44,535 nt of DNA from an uncultured Prevotellaceae bacterium (GTDB lineage: Bacteria > Bacteroidota > Bacteroidia > Bacteroidales > Bacteroidaceae), in the NCBI GenBank assembly GCA_902761605.1, contig CACWLC010000019.1:1-44535 (forward strand), read 5' to 3'. The position numbers and the translations under genes are program-made. Of the stretch, positions 29,628 to 37,316 are shown one piece after another; positions within the stretch are counted from its first letter, which is position 1; each line of letters starts with the position of its first letter. The notes beneath the pieces are model-generated. The model was given only the letters and a program-made list of their open reading frames with translations, was not told where the DNA came from and made no database searches.

Positions 29628-31064
29628 ATGAAAGAACAGGTGATTACTACAGAAAGAGTTTTCAGCATCTTTAGTGAGCTGAATAAAATACCACGTCCTT
29701 CACATCATGAGGAACAAGTTGCAGACTATCTGTGCCAATTTGCAGAACGTCTGAATTTGGAGTATGAACGCGATAAAGAGAACTGTGTGGTGATACGAAA
29801 ACCAGCCAGCAAGGGATATGAAGGACATGAGCCCATTGTGCTGCTTAACCATATGGATATGGTTTGTGTGGGCATGAGCGACCCTCTGAAAACCCCTATT
29901 AAGCCTTACGTGGAGAATGGTTGGATGAAGGCTCGTGGAACATCGCTCGGAGCCGATAACGGTATAGGTCTGTCGATGGCATTAGCAGTACTCGAAGATG
30001 ACAGAATAGATCATCCTGCTCTTGAAGTCATAACAACGACCAATGAAGAAGACGGTATGTCGGGTGCATCCGGTCTGAGCAAGGACTTCCTGAAGGGCCG
30101 AAAAGTCATCAACCTTGACTCTGAAGACTACGACACGATCACCACAGGTGCCGCAGGAGCCTGCCTGCAGTTCCACCGGATACCCATGAAGCGCGAGCCC
30201 GTGCCTGCTGGCATGCATCGATGGTATCGTATCCGTCTCGAAGGTGGACTGGGTGGCCATTCGGGTGTTGACATCAACAAAGGCCGTTGCAGCGCTGTCA
30301 TTGCAACGTGGACCATCTTGACAGCTATCTACAACGAATACAACTTCTATCTGGGCTCCATCAACCTTGGTGAAGCCAATGCCTCGATAGCGTCATCGGC
30401 AGAAATAATCATTTGTGTACCATTGGGCGTGGCTTGCGAATTTGTGAAGTCACAGCAAGAGATGATGAACTTATGGCTGCGTGAGGAATATCCGCAAGAT
30501 CCGAAAATGACGTGCAGCATCGAGCAATGCGAACCACTTGATTTTGTTATATCTGCGGAGGCATCTAAGGCACTGATGAGTTGTCTGAAACAAATACCGC
30601 AAGGCGTAGTAAAGATGAGCTACGCAATGCCAGGCACCGTAGAGACATCGAATAACGTAGGAAGAATCTCGTCTGCCGAAGACCACATCTTTGTGTCTAC
30701 CCACACCCGCAGCTTCATCGACGATGATATGGCAGCGCTGAGTAAACAGATAGCCGATACCTTTAAAAAACAAGGGGCCGAATCTGAAATCGTGATGTCA
30801 GCCCCAGCTTGGCAGGAGAATCAGCAGTCTCCTTTCCTGCAACTGGTCAGCAATACGTTCCAAGATGTGTTGGGCTGGCGCCCGCGTATGGTTGCTATGC
30901 ACTTTGTGCTCGAAGCGGGGTTCTTTGTTCAGCATTATCCTGGCATCCAGATTGCCAGTATCGGTCCTCGTATCGTTGAACCTCACTCAACAAGTGAACG
31001 TGTAGAGCTCTCAACCATAGAAGATATCTGGAAAGTACTCATAGAGCTATTGAAGCGATTATAA
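29628..31064 (+). CDS. Aminoacyl-histidine dipeptidase (M20, PepD-like)
   Basis: 478 residues of the PepD/M20C di-zinc peptidases. Visible ligands: LLNHMDMVC (His/Asp), SLGADNGIGLSMA (bridging Asp), TTNEEDGMSGA (catalytic and ligand Glu), NLDSEDYD and the C-terminal EPHSTSERVEL His. A dimerisation domain follows GGLGGHSGVDINKGR. It cleaves Xaa-His and other dipeptides in the cytoplasm; no signal peptide. Monocistronic by context. Confidence 0.93.
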   Translation: MKEQVITTERVFSIFSELNKIPRPSHHEEQVADYLCQFAERLNLEYERDKENCVVIRKPASKGYEGHEPIVLLNHMDMVCVGMSDPLKTPIKPYVENGWMKARGTSLGADNGIGLSMALAVLEDDRIDHPALEVITTTNEEDGMSGASGLSKDFLKGRKVINLDSEDYDTITTGAAGACLQFHRIPMKREPVPAGMHRWYRIRLEGGLGGHSGVDINKGRCSAVIATWTILTAIYNEYNFYLGSINLGEANASIASSAEIIICVPLGVACEFVKSQQEMMNLWLREEYPQDPKMTCSIEQCEPLDFVISAEASKALMSCLKQIPQGVVKMSYAMPGTVETSNNVGRISSAEDHIFVSTHTRSFIDDDMAALSKQIADTFKKQGAESEIVMSAPAWQENQQSPFLQLVSNTFQDVLGWRPRMVAMHFVLEAGFFVQHYPGIQIASIGPRIVEPHSTSERVELSTIEDIWKVLIELLKRL

Positions 31065-31136
31065 AAACTGAGTAGGTAAATATTTTTGAAAGCTGGTGTA
31101 ATAACATGTTTGAGCATATTGCAGATTTATTATCGC

Positions 31137-31619
31137 TTAATTGATATACTCTGATTTTTCTTGCTCAAGGCTGTCGATCTTGAAGGCATCGCCATCCTTA
31201 ATCACCTTCAGAAGCACGTCATACTCATAGTTGACGTACTTGTTTTCAACAAGGACGTGATTCTCGTCACGAGCCGTAATCTGGCGTGACTTCAACTCAC
31301 CAACATCACCGCCGCCCTCATAGAAGAACTTCCAAGTAGCCAGGCACTCTCCCTCACAATCGTAGTCATACGCATCAGCCAGATATTTCAGGAGATTGGA
31401 GGTAATATGCTGTTTCGCGTAGTCATAGTTAAGGATATCCTCCCCACTCCATTCTTTATAGAACTTCTCCACGAAAGCTGTGACTGCCTCCGCCGTGTTC
31501 AGCGTGTCAGGTATTTCAAAAACTTGTGTACTGTCGGTATCCAACGCCGCATTCTTTGTTTGTCCTCCGCAGGCCACAAGCATCATCACCGCGGCAACCA
31601 TCAAAATGTTTTTTCTCAT
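31137..31619 (-). CDS. Lipoprotein of unknown function
   Basis: 160 residues from the ATG at 31619, which gives a lipoprotein signal (MRKNILMVAAVMMLVAC). The mature part begins with a Thr/Asp-rich linker, then a helical-beta domain with EAVTAFVEKFYKEW, CLATWKFFYEG and KYVNYEYDVLLKVIKDGDAF, resembling DUF3828-type or NTF2-like folds found in Bacteroidales lipoproteins. A TAATTTTG -7 box lies at 31654-31647. Function unknown. Confidence 0.7.
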   Translation of the reverse strand: MRKNILMVAAVMMLVACGGQTKNAALDTDSTQVFEIPDTLNTAEAVTAFVEKFYKEWSGEDILNYDYAKQHITSNLLKYLADAYDYDCEGECLATWKFFYEGGGDVGELKSRQITARDENHVLVENKYVNYEYDVLLKVIKDGDAFKIDSLEQEKSEYIN

Positions 31620-31699
31620 AACGAAATGGTTTATAGTTTTCGGTGGCAAAATTAATAAAAAACCGCGAAAAAAAGAACTAGAAAGTTAAAAAACAGCAT

Positions 31700-31731
31700 G
31701 AAAGCCGTCCCAGTGGCGGTTTTCTGTTGTT
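31700..31731. terminator. Possible weak hairpin
   Basis: GAAAgCCG / CGGtTTTC imperfect stem followed by CTGTTGTTTT. It precedes the yccF relic and might be a remnant terminator. Confidence 0.35.
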
Positions 31732-31733
31732 TT

Positions 31734-31829
31734 ATGAAGACAATAGGAAACATCATATGGATTATCTTTGGTGGGCTGCCCATACCCTTTGGCAGTTACC
31801 TGTACTCTCTGCTGACATCCATTGTTTAA
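31734..31829 (+). pseudogene. YccF N-terminal relic
   Basis: The first 17 codons (MKTIGNIIWIIFGGLPI) match the start of the YccF inner-membrane protein family. Then the frame enters the 57-bp repeat and ends as PFGSYLYSLLTSIV, which is not YccF. The usual second half of the protein is missing, so this is a 5' remnant joined to unrelated DNA, not a working gene. Recognition rests on a short segment. Confidence 0.55.
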
Positions 31830-31830
31830 A
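31774..31830. repeat. 57-bp repeat, copy 1
   Basis: Identical at 51 of 57 positions to 37260-37316; all six differences are C/T transitions on this strand. It joins the yccF relic to the region just upstream of an hsp20 relic. Copy 2 also adjoins hsp20 sequence. Confidence 0.85.
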
Positions 31831-31852
31831 GGAGTTTAAGAAATTGTCAGTA

Positions 31853-31981
31853 ATGTTTAAAAACAGTTGGTTTCCAACAGTATTTGACGATTTCCTGAAC
31901 ACTGATTTTATGCCTCGTGCCAACAGTACAGCACCAGCAGTCAATGAACAGAAAGTCACCAAGGCCATAGAGGTCTCATAA
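31853..31981 (+). pseudogene. hsp20 relic with internal in-frame deletion
   Basis: 42 residues. The first 31 (starting MFKNSWFPTVFDDFLNTDF and reaching STAPAVN) match the N-terminus of Bacteroidota Hsp20 small heat-shock proteins. The next ten (QKVTKAIEVS) match the extreme C-terminus of the same family, and of the second relic at 37317. The alpha-crystallin core of roughly 100 residues is missing and the two ends are joined in frame. It could be translated but cannot be a normal chaperone. Confidence 0.75.
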
Positions 31982-32005
31982 GTTAGGATTTCAAAACACT
32001 AAACA

Positions 32006-32041
32006 AAGCCCCGACCTGCAAAACCGTGCAAGCCGGGGCTT
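32006..32041. terminator. Intrinsic terminator after the hsp20 relic
   Basis: A 15-bp stem with wobble pairs (AAGCCCCGACCTGCA / TGCAAGCCGGGGCTT), loop AAACCG, then TATGTTTTTG. Confidence 0.75.
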
Positions 32042-32051
32042 ATGTTTTTGA

Positions 32052-32447
32052 ATCCGATCATGGTTTTCAACACAACAATTACTGACGTCGTGCAGCAAGA
32101 ACGAAACGGATGACGAACAGCCACCGCAAAAGGTTACACGCTGGGAGTGCATCTTGTTTGGCTCGTATCCTGCCAACGAAGTGGTCAACGGCAGTTTCAA
32201 TGCTGTGGACGATTACGCGCTCGCCGATGGTGACGTGATAACAGATGCCACGCTTTACAATCAACTGGAGCAGGCAGAGTGGACGGACGACAACACAGAG
32301 ATTGGTGGCAAGCGCTATCACAGGCTGAACGGTGCGGGGACCGTTACATGCTCTACGAATCGCGAACAGCACTACCGATGGGCCAACACCGATCTCACAG
32401 CCCTCGGAGCAACATCCTGCATGGGTCACGGACCTGTCGCATTCTGA
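32052..32447 (+). pseudogene. Lipoprotein relic fused in frame to a smalltalk tail
   Basis: The open frame has no start codon; it begins inside a signal peptide (LLTSCSKNETDDEQ, with a lipobox-like LTSC). The segment WECILFGSYPANEVV ... DDYALADGDVITDATLYNQL ... GKRYHRLNG ... HYRWA is typical of a Bacteroidales exported lipoprotein family (DUF6273-like). At 32394 it changes, still in frame, to LTALGATSCMG, the tail of the smalltalk protein: 30 of 33 nt match 1172-1204. It ends GPVAF. Both the 5' end and the C-terminal domain of the lipoprotein are lost. Confidence 0.75.
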
Positions 32448-32515
32448 CGGCCGACGTACAAATGATCTAACGCGCTCCCCTGCCCCAAACCTTGGGGACC
32501 GCAATACGCAAAAGA

Positions 32516-32546
32516 AAACCGCTAATTCATTCTGAATCAGCGGTTT
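32516..32546. terminator. Hairpin with T-run
   Basis: A 14-position stem with one mismatch (AAACCGCTAATTCA / TGAATCAGCGGTTT), loop TTC, then ATCTTTTTT. It probably ended the gene now represented by the smalltalk tail. A second small perfect hairpin (CCCCAA / TTGGGG) lies at 32483-32497. Confidence 0.75.
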
Positions 32547-32549
32547 ATC

Positions 32550-32696
32550 TTTTTTAGTAATTCCTAAGCTCCACGACTCATTGGCGAGAGCCCAGGCAAC
32601 ATCGCAGGAGGTGAACTGGTCGCGCTCCCACTCTTCCCAAAGGTTGAACAACTCCTCTTCGTCGGTAATTACAATGGTTTTATAGAATACCGTCAT
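32550..32696 (-). pseudogene. Truncated gene coupled to the thioesterase
   Basis: From the ATG at 32696 the frame reads MTVFYKTIVITDEEELFNLW and continues with EEWERDQFTSCDVAWALANE before running into the terminator stem with no stop of its own. The start lies 17 bp inside the end of the thioesterase gene, a coupling typical of a real downstream gene. The protein-like composition ends at about residue 49. I do not recognise the family; it looks like the 5' part of a gene whose remainder was deleted. Confidence 0.45.
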
Positions 32697-33108
32697 AGTC
32701 TCTGATGGCTTGACGCCATTCATCGGGAAACGATATGGACTGTTTTTGCTCCAGGTCATAAAGCACCAATATCGACAGGCACCGGCTCTTCACTTCCTGC
32801 GTATCAATGTCAAAGATTTCCTGTTCCAGACGGAAACTCTTGTTGCCGAGGTGTACTGTACGGGTGCGGACGGCAATCCTGTCAGCACCTTTTATCTGGG
32901 CAAAAAACTCCACCTCTATCTTCACCACGAAAATAGCGTACTGATCCCAGTCAAAGCCTTTGCACACAGTAGAGACATAGTCAGTCTTACCAGAGTCGTA
33001 GAACTGAAAATATATGGTATTGTTCACGTGTCCGAACTTGTCAACGTCGTTGAAACGTATCTGAAGCGCCACCACATTGTGAAACTCGTTTTTTCTTTCT
33101 TCTGTCAT
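32680..33108 (-). CDS. Acyl-CoA thioesterase (hotdog fold, FadM/YbgC-like)
   Basis: 142 residues of the 4-hydroxybenzoyl-CoA thioesterase family: ALQIRFNDVDKFGHVNNTIYFQF with the usual Asp and GHVNN near the start, SGKTDYV, EVEFFAQIKGADRIAVRTR and SFRLEQEIFD. It hydrolyses acyl-CoA or acyl-carrier thioesters in the cytoplasm. Full family length, so intact. A TAATTTTG -7 box lies at 33147-33140. Confidence 0.88.
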   Translation of the reverse strand: MTEERKNEFHNVVALQIRFNDVDKFGHVNNTIYFQFYDSGKTDYVSTVCKGFDWDQYAIFVVKIEVEFFAQIKGADRIAVRTRTVHLGNKSFRLEQEIFDIDTQEVKSRCLSILVLYDLEQKQSISFPDEWRQAIRDYDGIL

Positions 33109-33150
33109 CTTTTTAAATCACAATTGCTGAAATCGGCTGCAAAATTACAA

Positions 33151-33186
33151 AAAAAACGGCAAAACCACATGGATTTGCCGTTTTTT
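33151..33186. terminator. Bidirectional terminator between higA and thioesterase
   Basis: Perfect 13-bp stem AAAAAACGGCAAA / TTTGCCGTTTTTT with a 10-nt loop; the stem supplies its own T-run on both strands. Confidence 0.85.
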
Positions 33187-33205
33187 AGTTTCTATACTAT
33201 CATGA

Positions 33206-33571
33206 CTAAACTCCAAGGACAATAGCCGGATCGATATTCAGCTTTCGGCTGATTTCCCTTCCCGTCTTCAAAGAAGGCTCACCTTTGCCGGTGATAATCT
33301 CACTGATACGGGCCGGGCTCAGTCCAAGCATTTCAGCCAGCTTTGTCTGGGTCAGCCCCATCTCATACATGCGGAGCTTGATGGTCTCCACCAGCGTTGG
33401 AGCAGCCACAGGGTAATGCTCCTCCTCATAGTCTGCCACAAGGTCGGAAATCAAATCCAGCTCCAGCATGTTCTTGTCATCGGCAGGCGTATCGTTACTG
33501 ACAACCTTCAGGAGCTCATTGATGCGGTCACAAGCTGCCTTGTACTGCTTCTCTGTCTTTATCTGTGCCAT
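33206..33571 (-). CDS. higA: HigA-type antitoxin / HTH regulator
   Basis: 121 residues. The C-terminal half is an XRE/Cro helix-turn-helix (about 65-118: LRMYEMGLTQTKLAEMLGLS, then ARISEIITGKGEPSLKTGRE). The N-terminal half (QYKAACDRINELLKVVSND and on) is the helical segment found in Bacteroidota HigA antitoxins. These bind and neutralise the HigB RNase and repress their own operon. The toxin gene directly upstream is only a 3' fragment, so this is an orphan antitoxin here. Confidence 0.85.
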   Translation of the reverse strand: MAQIKTEKQYKAACDRINELLKVVSNDTPADDKNMLELDLISDLVADYEEEHYPVAAPTLVETIKLRMYEMGLTQTKLAEMLGLSPARISEIITGKGEPSLKTGREISRKLNIDPAIVLGV

Positions 33572-33574
33572 AAC

Positions 33575-33727
33575 CTATATGTTTTTAATGTCCTTAATCT
33601 TGTCATATTCTTCATGTGTGCCGACAAACCGCATATAGACCTTCTTGTTGATGAACAACACAACGGCCACTATACGGTAGTTATTGCCCTTGATATCGAA
33701 CACGTAACGGTCGTTGCCGAATTTGAA
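33575..33727 (-). pseudogene. HigB toxin 3' relic
   Basis: Fifty codons (FKFGNDRYVFDIKGNNYRIV through VYMRFVGTHEEYDKIKDI) match the C-terminal half of HigB mRNA interferases, including the GNNYRIV strand and the GTHEEYDKI motif. An in-frame TAA at 33730-33728 and loss of the N-terminal half leave no start codon. The stop lies 3 bp before higA, the normal higB-higA order. Confidence 0.8.
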
Positions 33728-33821
33728 TTATTCACCGTTTTGGGTAAGGATATTGTCACCGTACCAAATTGTTAAAAATAAGCTGAAAAGTGCATCCAGA
33801 GACATTTTTCTACGATTTTTT

Positions 33822-33850
33822 GAGTACCTTTGGCTACACCGAAGGTACTC
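33822..33850. promoter_or_regulatory. Inverted repeat, candidate HigA operator
   Basis: GAGTACCTT and AAGGTACTC, a perfect 9-bp inverted repeat with an 11-nt spacer, about 95 bp upstream of the higB fragment. It overlaps promoter-like TACCTTTG (plus strand) and TACCTTCG (minus strand). HigA proteins repress through such palindromes; assignment is by position. Confidence 0.45.
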
Positions 33851-33884
33851 TCGCTCGAAAATGAAAAGAAAAACAAATTTTCCT

Positions 33885-33915
33885 TTTGCATTTTGCTCAC
33901 TTATCCGTACCTTTG
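33885..33915 (+). promoter_or_regulatory. Promoter of the YqiA-like gene
   Basis: TTTG at 33885-33888, 19 bp, TACCTTTG at 33908-33915. The start codon at 33925 is only 9 bp further, so the mRNA is nearly leaderless. Confidence 0.75.
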
Positions 33916-33924
33916 CACCCCGAT

Positions 33925-34560
33925 ATGCAAAAGCAAAAGAAGATACTGTTCCTTCATGGATTCTATGCCAGCGACAGTTGTGTGCCAGCCCTGGCATTGA
34001 AGGAAGCCTTCAATAAGAAGGCCACCGTACTGACTCCCGACCTACCACTCCATCCTGCCGATGCCGTCAGGCTTATCCGGGATATCTGCGACCAGGAGAA
34101 GCCGGATATCCTCGTGGGCAACAGCTGCGGTTCGTTCTATGCACAGATGATCTCCCCTATAATCGGAGTCCCTACCCTACTCGGCAATCCGCATTTCAAG
34201 ATGTCAGACTTCCTGCGCGAGCGTATCGGCAACCATCAGTACAAGTCACCAAGAGCTGACGGGAAGCAGGACTTCACCATTGACGAACAACTGATCAGCG
34301 AGTTCGAGGAGATGGAAGCGCATCAGTTTGACTGCTGTAATATATATAATAAGGTTCGCGTATGGGGCATCTTCGGTGAGGAAGACACGCTGGCACATTT
34401 CGAGCCTTTGTTCTTGGAGCATTATCACAGCACCTTCCATTTCCCCAGTGGCCACACCCCAACGGCAGAACAGTTCAAGACATGGTACTGTCCGCTTATT
34501 GAGAAGCTGATGTTGGAATATCCCATTTCAGAAGACCGTCTAGCCTATATTCCCAGATAA
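33925..34560 (+). CDS. YqiA/YcfP-family alpha/beta hydrolase
   Basis: 211 residues from the ATG at 33925, chosen because the promoter ends just before it. KKILFLHGFYAS (oxyanion region), the nucleophile elbow GNSCGSFYA with Ser in G-x-S-x-G-like form, GEEDTLAHF (acid) and FPSGHTPT (His) give the catalytic triad of UPF0227 esterases. The cysteine in GNSCGS is unusual next to the Ser. Cytoplasmic esterase, substrate unknown. Its 3' end overlaps the PHP gene by 16 bp. Confidence 0.82.
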   Translation: MQKQKKILFLHGFYASDSCVPALALKEAFNKKATVLTPDLPLHPADAVRLIRDICDQEKPDILVGNSCGSFYAQMISPIIGVPTLLGNPHFKMSDFLRERIGNHQYKSPRADGKQDFTIDEQLISEFEEMEAHQFDCCNIYNKVRVWGIFGEEDTLAHFEPLFLEHYHSTFHFPSGHTPTAEQFKTWYCPLIEKLMLEYPISEDRLAYIPR

Positions 34561-35258
34561 TCGAAGAACTTTTCTGGCCAATAGTTCATAACAAGCTCAT
34601 CAGGAAATTCCGTTTCAGCAAGCAACGGATACAAGCGCTCGTAGTCCGCAATCTGGAACGTGATATGCGCATCGCTGCCAAGAATTGTCGGCACCCCATA
34701 CTTCTTGCAAAGGCGCAGAATCTCCAGATTGTTGTCACGGGCAACGGTCTTCTTCCGCTGAGGAGCCAGCGAATGGTTGTTAATCTCCAGCAGCGTATGT
34801 GCCTCTTTAGCAGCCAAAACCAGTTTTTCAAAGTCAAGATCTGCAGAACCGTCACCGGGATGGCTTATCATGTGAACTTTCGGATTCCTGATGACCTTGA
34901 TCATTCCCTCCGTATTCTCATCCTTCGTGCCTCCCTTATACCATGCTGCATGTATGCCGGCTATGACAATGTCCAGATATCCGATGAAGTCATCAGGCAT
35001 GTCGATGCTGCCATCGGTATCAAGGATATTCACCTCACAGCCCATCAACAGACGAATGCCGTACATCTGCCGAGGCACAACAAACATGTTCTTGAAATAC
35101 AACAATGGACAAGTGCCAGGAACACTTGGCCCGTGTTCCGTAATACCTAACACTTGCAATCCCTTTTCGGAAGCAGCCTTGGCCATCTCCTGCAAACTGC
35201 TGTAGGCATGGCCTGATGCCACCGTATGGGTATGTGCGTCAATCAGCGGTTTCATCAT
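34545..35258 (-). CDS. PHP-domain phosphatase (YcdX-like)
   Basis: 237 residues. Metal ligands of the PHP fold are all visible in order: DAHTHTVASGHAY, GITEHGP, GCEVNILD, IAGIHAAW, MISHPGDG, EINNHS and GSDAHI. YcdX enzymes bind three zinc ions and hydrolyse phosphate esters. Complete length. It lies 2 bp upstream (on the minus strand) of the chimeric gene and may be read after it. Confidence 0.88.
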   Translation of the reverse strand: MMKPLIDAHTHTVASGHAYSSLQEMAKAASEKGLQVLGITEHGPSVPGTCPLLYFKNMFVVPRQMYGIRLLMGCEVNILDTDGSIDMPDDFIGYLDIVIAGIHAAWYKGGTKDENTEGMIKVIRNPKVHMISHPGDGSADLDFEKLVLAAKEAHTLLEINNHSLAPQRKKTVARDNNLEILRLCKKYGVPTILGSDAHITFQIADYERLYPLLAETEFPDELVMNYWPEKFFDYLGI

Positions 35259-35260
35259 TC

Positions 35261-35851
35261 CTAATCCACCAATATCATTCTCATCTCGATATCATCAACA
35301 GGACGGTCACCACGGGCGGTTGCGGTCTGCTGAATCATCTCCACAACATCAAGTCCCTCCTCCACTTCACCGAATACGGTGTATTGGCCATCAAGGTGTG
35401 GCGTGCCGCCTATGGTGGAATAAATCGTGCGCTGCTCTTCTGTCAAGCCTTCACCAGTTACCTGTGCTTCTGCCTCGGCAGCAAGTTTGTCCTGCAATTC
35501 CTGCAGACCGGCACGGTTACGTTCGCGGCGCATCTGCATAATCTCGTCATGATGCTCTTTAGCCAGCTGATTGAAGGCCGACTGGATCTTCTGCATCTTC
35601 AGCTGCTTGGAGAACTGACGGAGCTGACCTTCGTTGTATACCTGTCCCCAGACGATAGTCATGGCATTGCTCTTCTCCTTGTTTCCTGCACAAAGCAGCT
35701 GAGCATCACGGAACCACTGAAAGCCATTGTCCTCAAAGGCTTCCTCTACACTGAACTTCTTAAAACCGTTGTCCTCCTGAGCGGACATCTTGCTTGGCGC
35801 AATCATTATCATTGCAGCCATGATTGCTGTAATAAATGAACTTTTCTTCAT
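35261..35851 (-). CDS. Chimeric exported protein: flavin-reductase start, cyclophilin end
   Basis: 196 residues from the ATG at 35851, which begins a signal peptide (MKKSSFITAIMAAMIMIAPS, then KMSA). Residues about 25-70, with FRDAQLLCAGNKEKSNAMTI, match the start of periplasmic flavin-reductase-like proteins. From VWGQVYNEGQLRQF on, the sequence matches the C-terminal half of Bacteroidota cyclophilin peptidyl-prolyl isomerases, with YSTIGGTPHLDGQYTVFGEV and RPVDDIEMRMI. Neither catalytic half is complete: the flavin pocket and the first half of the cyclophilin barrel are gone. The two families share an I-V-W-G-like motif, the probable point of joining. Open frame, so possibly expressed, but probably a relic. 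Confidence 0.75.
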   Translation of the reverse strand: MKKSSFITAIMAAMIMIAPSKMSAQEDNGFKKFSVEEAFEDNGFQWFRDAQLLCAGNKEKSNAMTIVWGQVYNEGQLRQFSKQLKMQKIQSAFNQLAKEHHDEIMQMRRERNRAGLQELQDKLAAEAEAQVTGEGLTEEQRTIYSTIGGTPHLDGQYTVFGEVEEGLDVVEMIQQTATARGDRPVDDIEMRMILVD

Positions 35852-36120
35852 AAACAATCCTAAATCTATGGTGCAAATATAGTAAAAATGCAACAAATTC
35901 CGTATATTTGCATGGTTAAAACAACGAGAAGTACGACCTCCACATGACGGTGGAACGTTATACTGCTGCTGAAACGCCCGAATCAGAGAATAAATATATA
36001 AGAAAGTAAAATGGCCCAAGCGTGACGAGTGTCCCCAATTCATGAACTTCATCAGGTAATTCCTGATTCAGGAAAAGGCCAAGGAAATGGGGGTCCCGCA
36101 TTGTGAAGTTGAAGAATCAG

Positions 36121-37068
36121 ATGAGCAGAATTATTCGAGAGGCGAACCAGGATGACATCACTGAGATTATGCAGGTGATGGAGGCCGCAAAGAAGATCAT
36201 GCGGTCTTCAGGCAACCTACACCAATGGGCTGACGGCTATCCTTCTGAGGCTATCATCTTCAGCGATATGGAAAAGCATGGTGGGTATGTCATAGAGGAT
36301 GCTGGCAGCGTTGTGGGGTATTTCGCTTTCCTGCTTTCTCCTGAACCTACCTACTCAAAGATATATAGCGGTGAATGGCTGAATGACGTACAATCCTATC
36401 ATGTCGTTCATCGCATCGCCAGCTATCCTGATGTTCACGGCATCTTTAGCGATATCATGGACTTCTGTTTCTCGCATGATGCAAACATCCGCATTGATAC
36501 CCATAAGGATAATCGGATCATGCAGCATAACATCGAGAAGCACGGCTTCACCTATTGTGGCATCATCTACCTTGCCAACGGTGATGAGCGTCTTGCTTAT
36601 CAGAAACTGAACGCCGAGCCTGTATTTCATCAGAAAACATTCCAGGAACTGACCACGGATGAGCTTTATGAACTGTTGAGAGTGCGTAGCGAGGTGTTTG
36701 TGGTTGAACAGGATTGTGTCTATCAGGATATGGACGGTGATGACAAGAAGTCCATTCATCTATGGCTCACCGTTGCTGATAAGGTTGTAGCCTTGGCTCG
36801 TGTGTGTCCTGCCGGTACTCACATGAAGGAAATCTCCATTGGGAGGGTTATCACCACTGAGCGAGGCAAAGGCTATGGCAAGCAGATCATGCTTCATGCC
36901 ATTGAAGCAGCTGAAGAGCACTTCGGTGCAAAGCAGATAGACATTGAGGCACAGGAGTATGCTAAGGGCTTTTACGAAAGCGTAGGCTTCAGACAGTCAT
37001 CCGACACCTTCATGCTCGACGGCATCCCTCACATTAAAATGACTTGGACAATTACTGGCGTCCAATAA
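36121..37068 (+). CDS. Double acetyltransferase: GNAT fused to ElaA-type GNAT
   Basis: 315 residues from ATG 36121 (a GTG at 36103 is also in frame). Residues 1-160 are one GNAT domain (IIREANQDDITEIMQVMEAA, YVIEDAGSVVGYFAF, NRIMQHNIEKHGF). Residues about 165-315 are a second, ElaA-like, with LLRVRSEVFVVEQDCVYQDM, the acetyl-CoA loop ISIGRVITTERGKGYGKQIM and EAQEYAKGFYESVGF. Each half is a complete enzyme domain usually encoded by separate genes. In this relic-rich region the fusion may have arisen by loss of an intergenic stretch, but it looks functional. Substrates unknown. Confidence 0.82.
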   Translation: MSRIIREANQDDITEIMQVMEAAKKIMRSSGNLHQWADGYPSEAIIFSDMEKHGGYVIEDAGSVVGYFAFLLSPEPTYSKIYSGEWLNDVQSYHVVHRIASYPDVHGIFSDIMDFCFSHDANIRIDTHKDNRIMQHNIEKHGFTYCGIIYLANGDERLAYQKLNAEPVFHQKTFQELTTDELYELLRVRSEVFVVEQDCVYQDMDGDDKKSIHLWLTVADKVVALARVCPAGTHMKEISIGRVITTERGKGYGKQIMLHAIEAAEEHFGAKQIDIEAQEYAKGFYESVGFRQSSDTFMLDGIPHIKMTWTITGVQ

Positions 37069-37160
37069 AATAATAAGGTAATACAGATAATACTCGCTTC
37101 CGCAAAAATCATGAATGACAAACTAAAGTATCCATAAATCCTAATATTTCTCAAATCTCG

Positions 37161-37211
37161 GAGCAGCGAGAACCAACATGCTTGCATGATTGGTCGAGTC
37201 GTGACGAGATC
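37161..37211 (+). repeat. Structured repeat, copy A
   Basis: A stem CCAACATGC / GCATGATTGG with one bulged A, loop TT, flanked 5' by CAGCGAGAA and 3' by the tail CGAGTCGTGACGAGATC. Same architecture, with different but compensated stem bases, at 43599-43680 and (minus strand) 39186-39245. REP-like. Confidence 0.75.
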
Positions 37212-37259
37212 TGGCAAAGCAGGCCCTGTCACCCTTCGGTAAAGAACTCGTATAAATCA

Positions 37260-37316
37260 GGCTGCTCATATCCTTTGGCAGCTATTTGTACTCTTTGCTG
37301 ACATCCATTGTTTAAA
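37260..37316. repeat. 57-bp repeat, copy 2
   Basis: 51 of 57 positions match 31774-31830. It is followed with no gap by the C-terminal codons of hsp20, whereas copy 1 is followed 22 bp later by the hsp20 start. Both may descend from one ancestral segment that lay upstream of hsp20. Confidence 0.85.

Noticed and set aside
35990-36025. A possible fourth structured repeat (tail-like CCAAGCGTGACGAG)
   Set aside because: Only the tail resembles the others; no paired stem with bulged A lies upstream.
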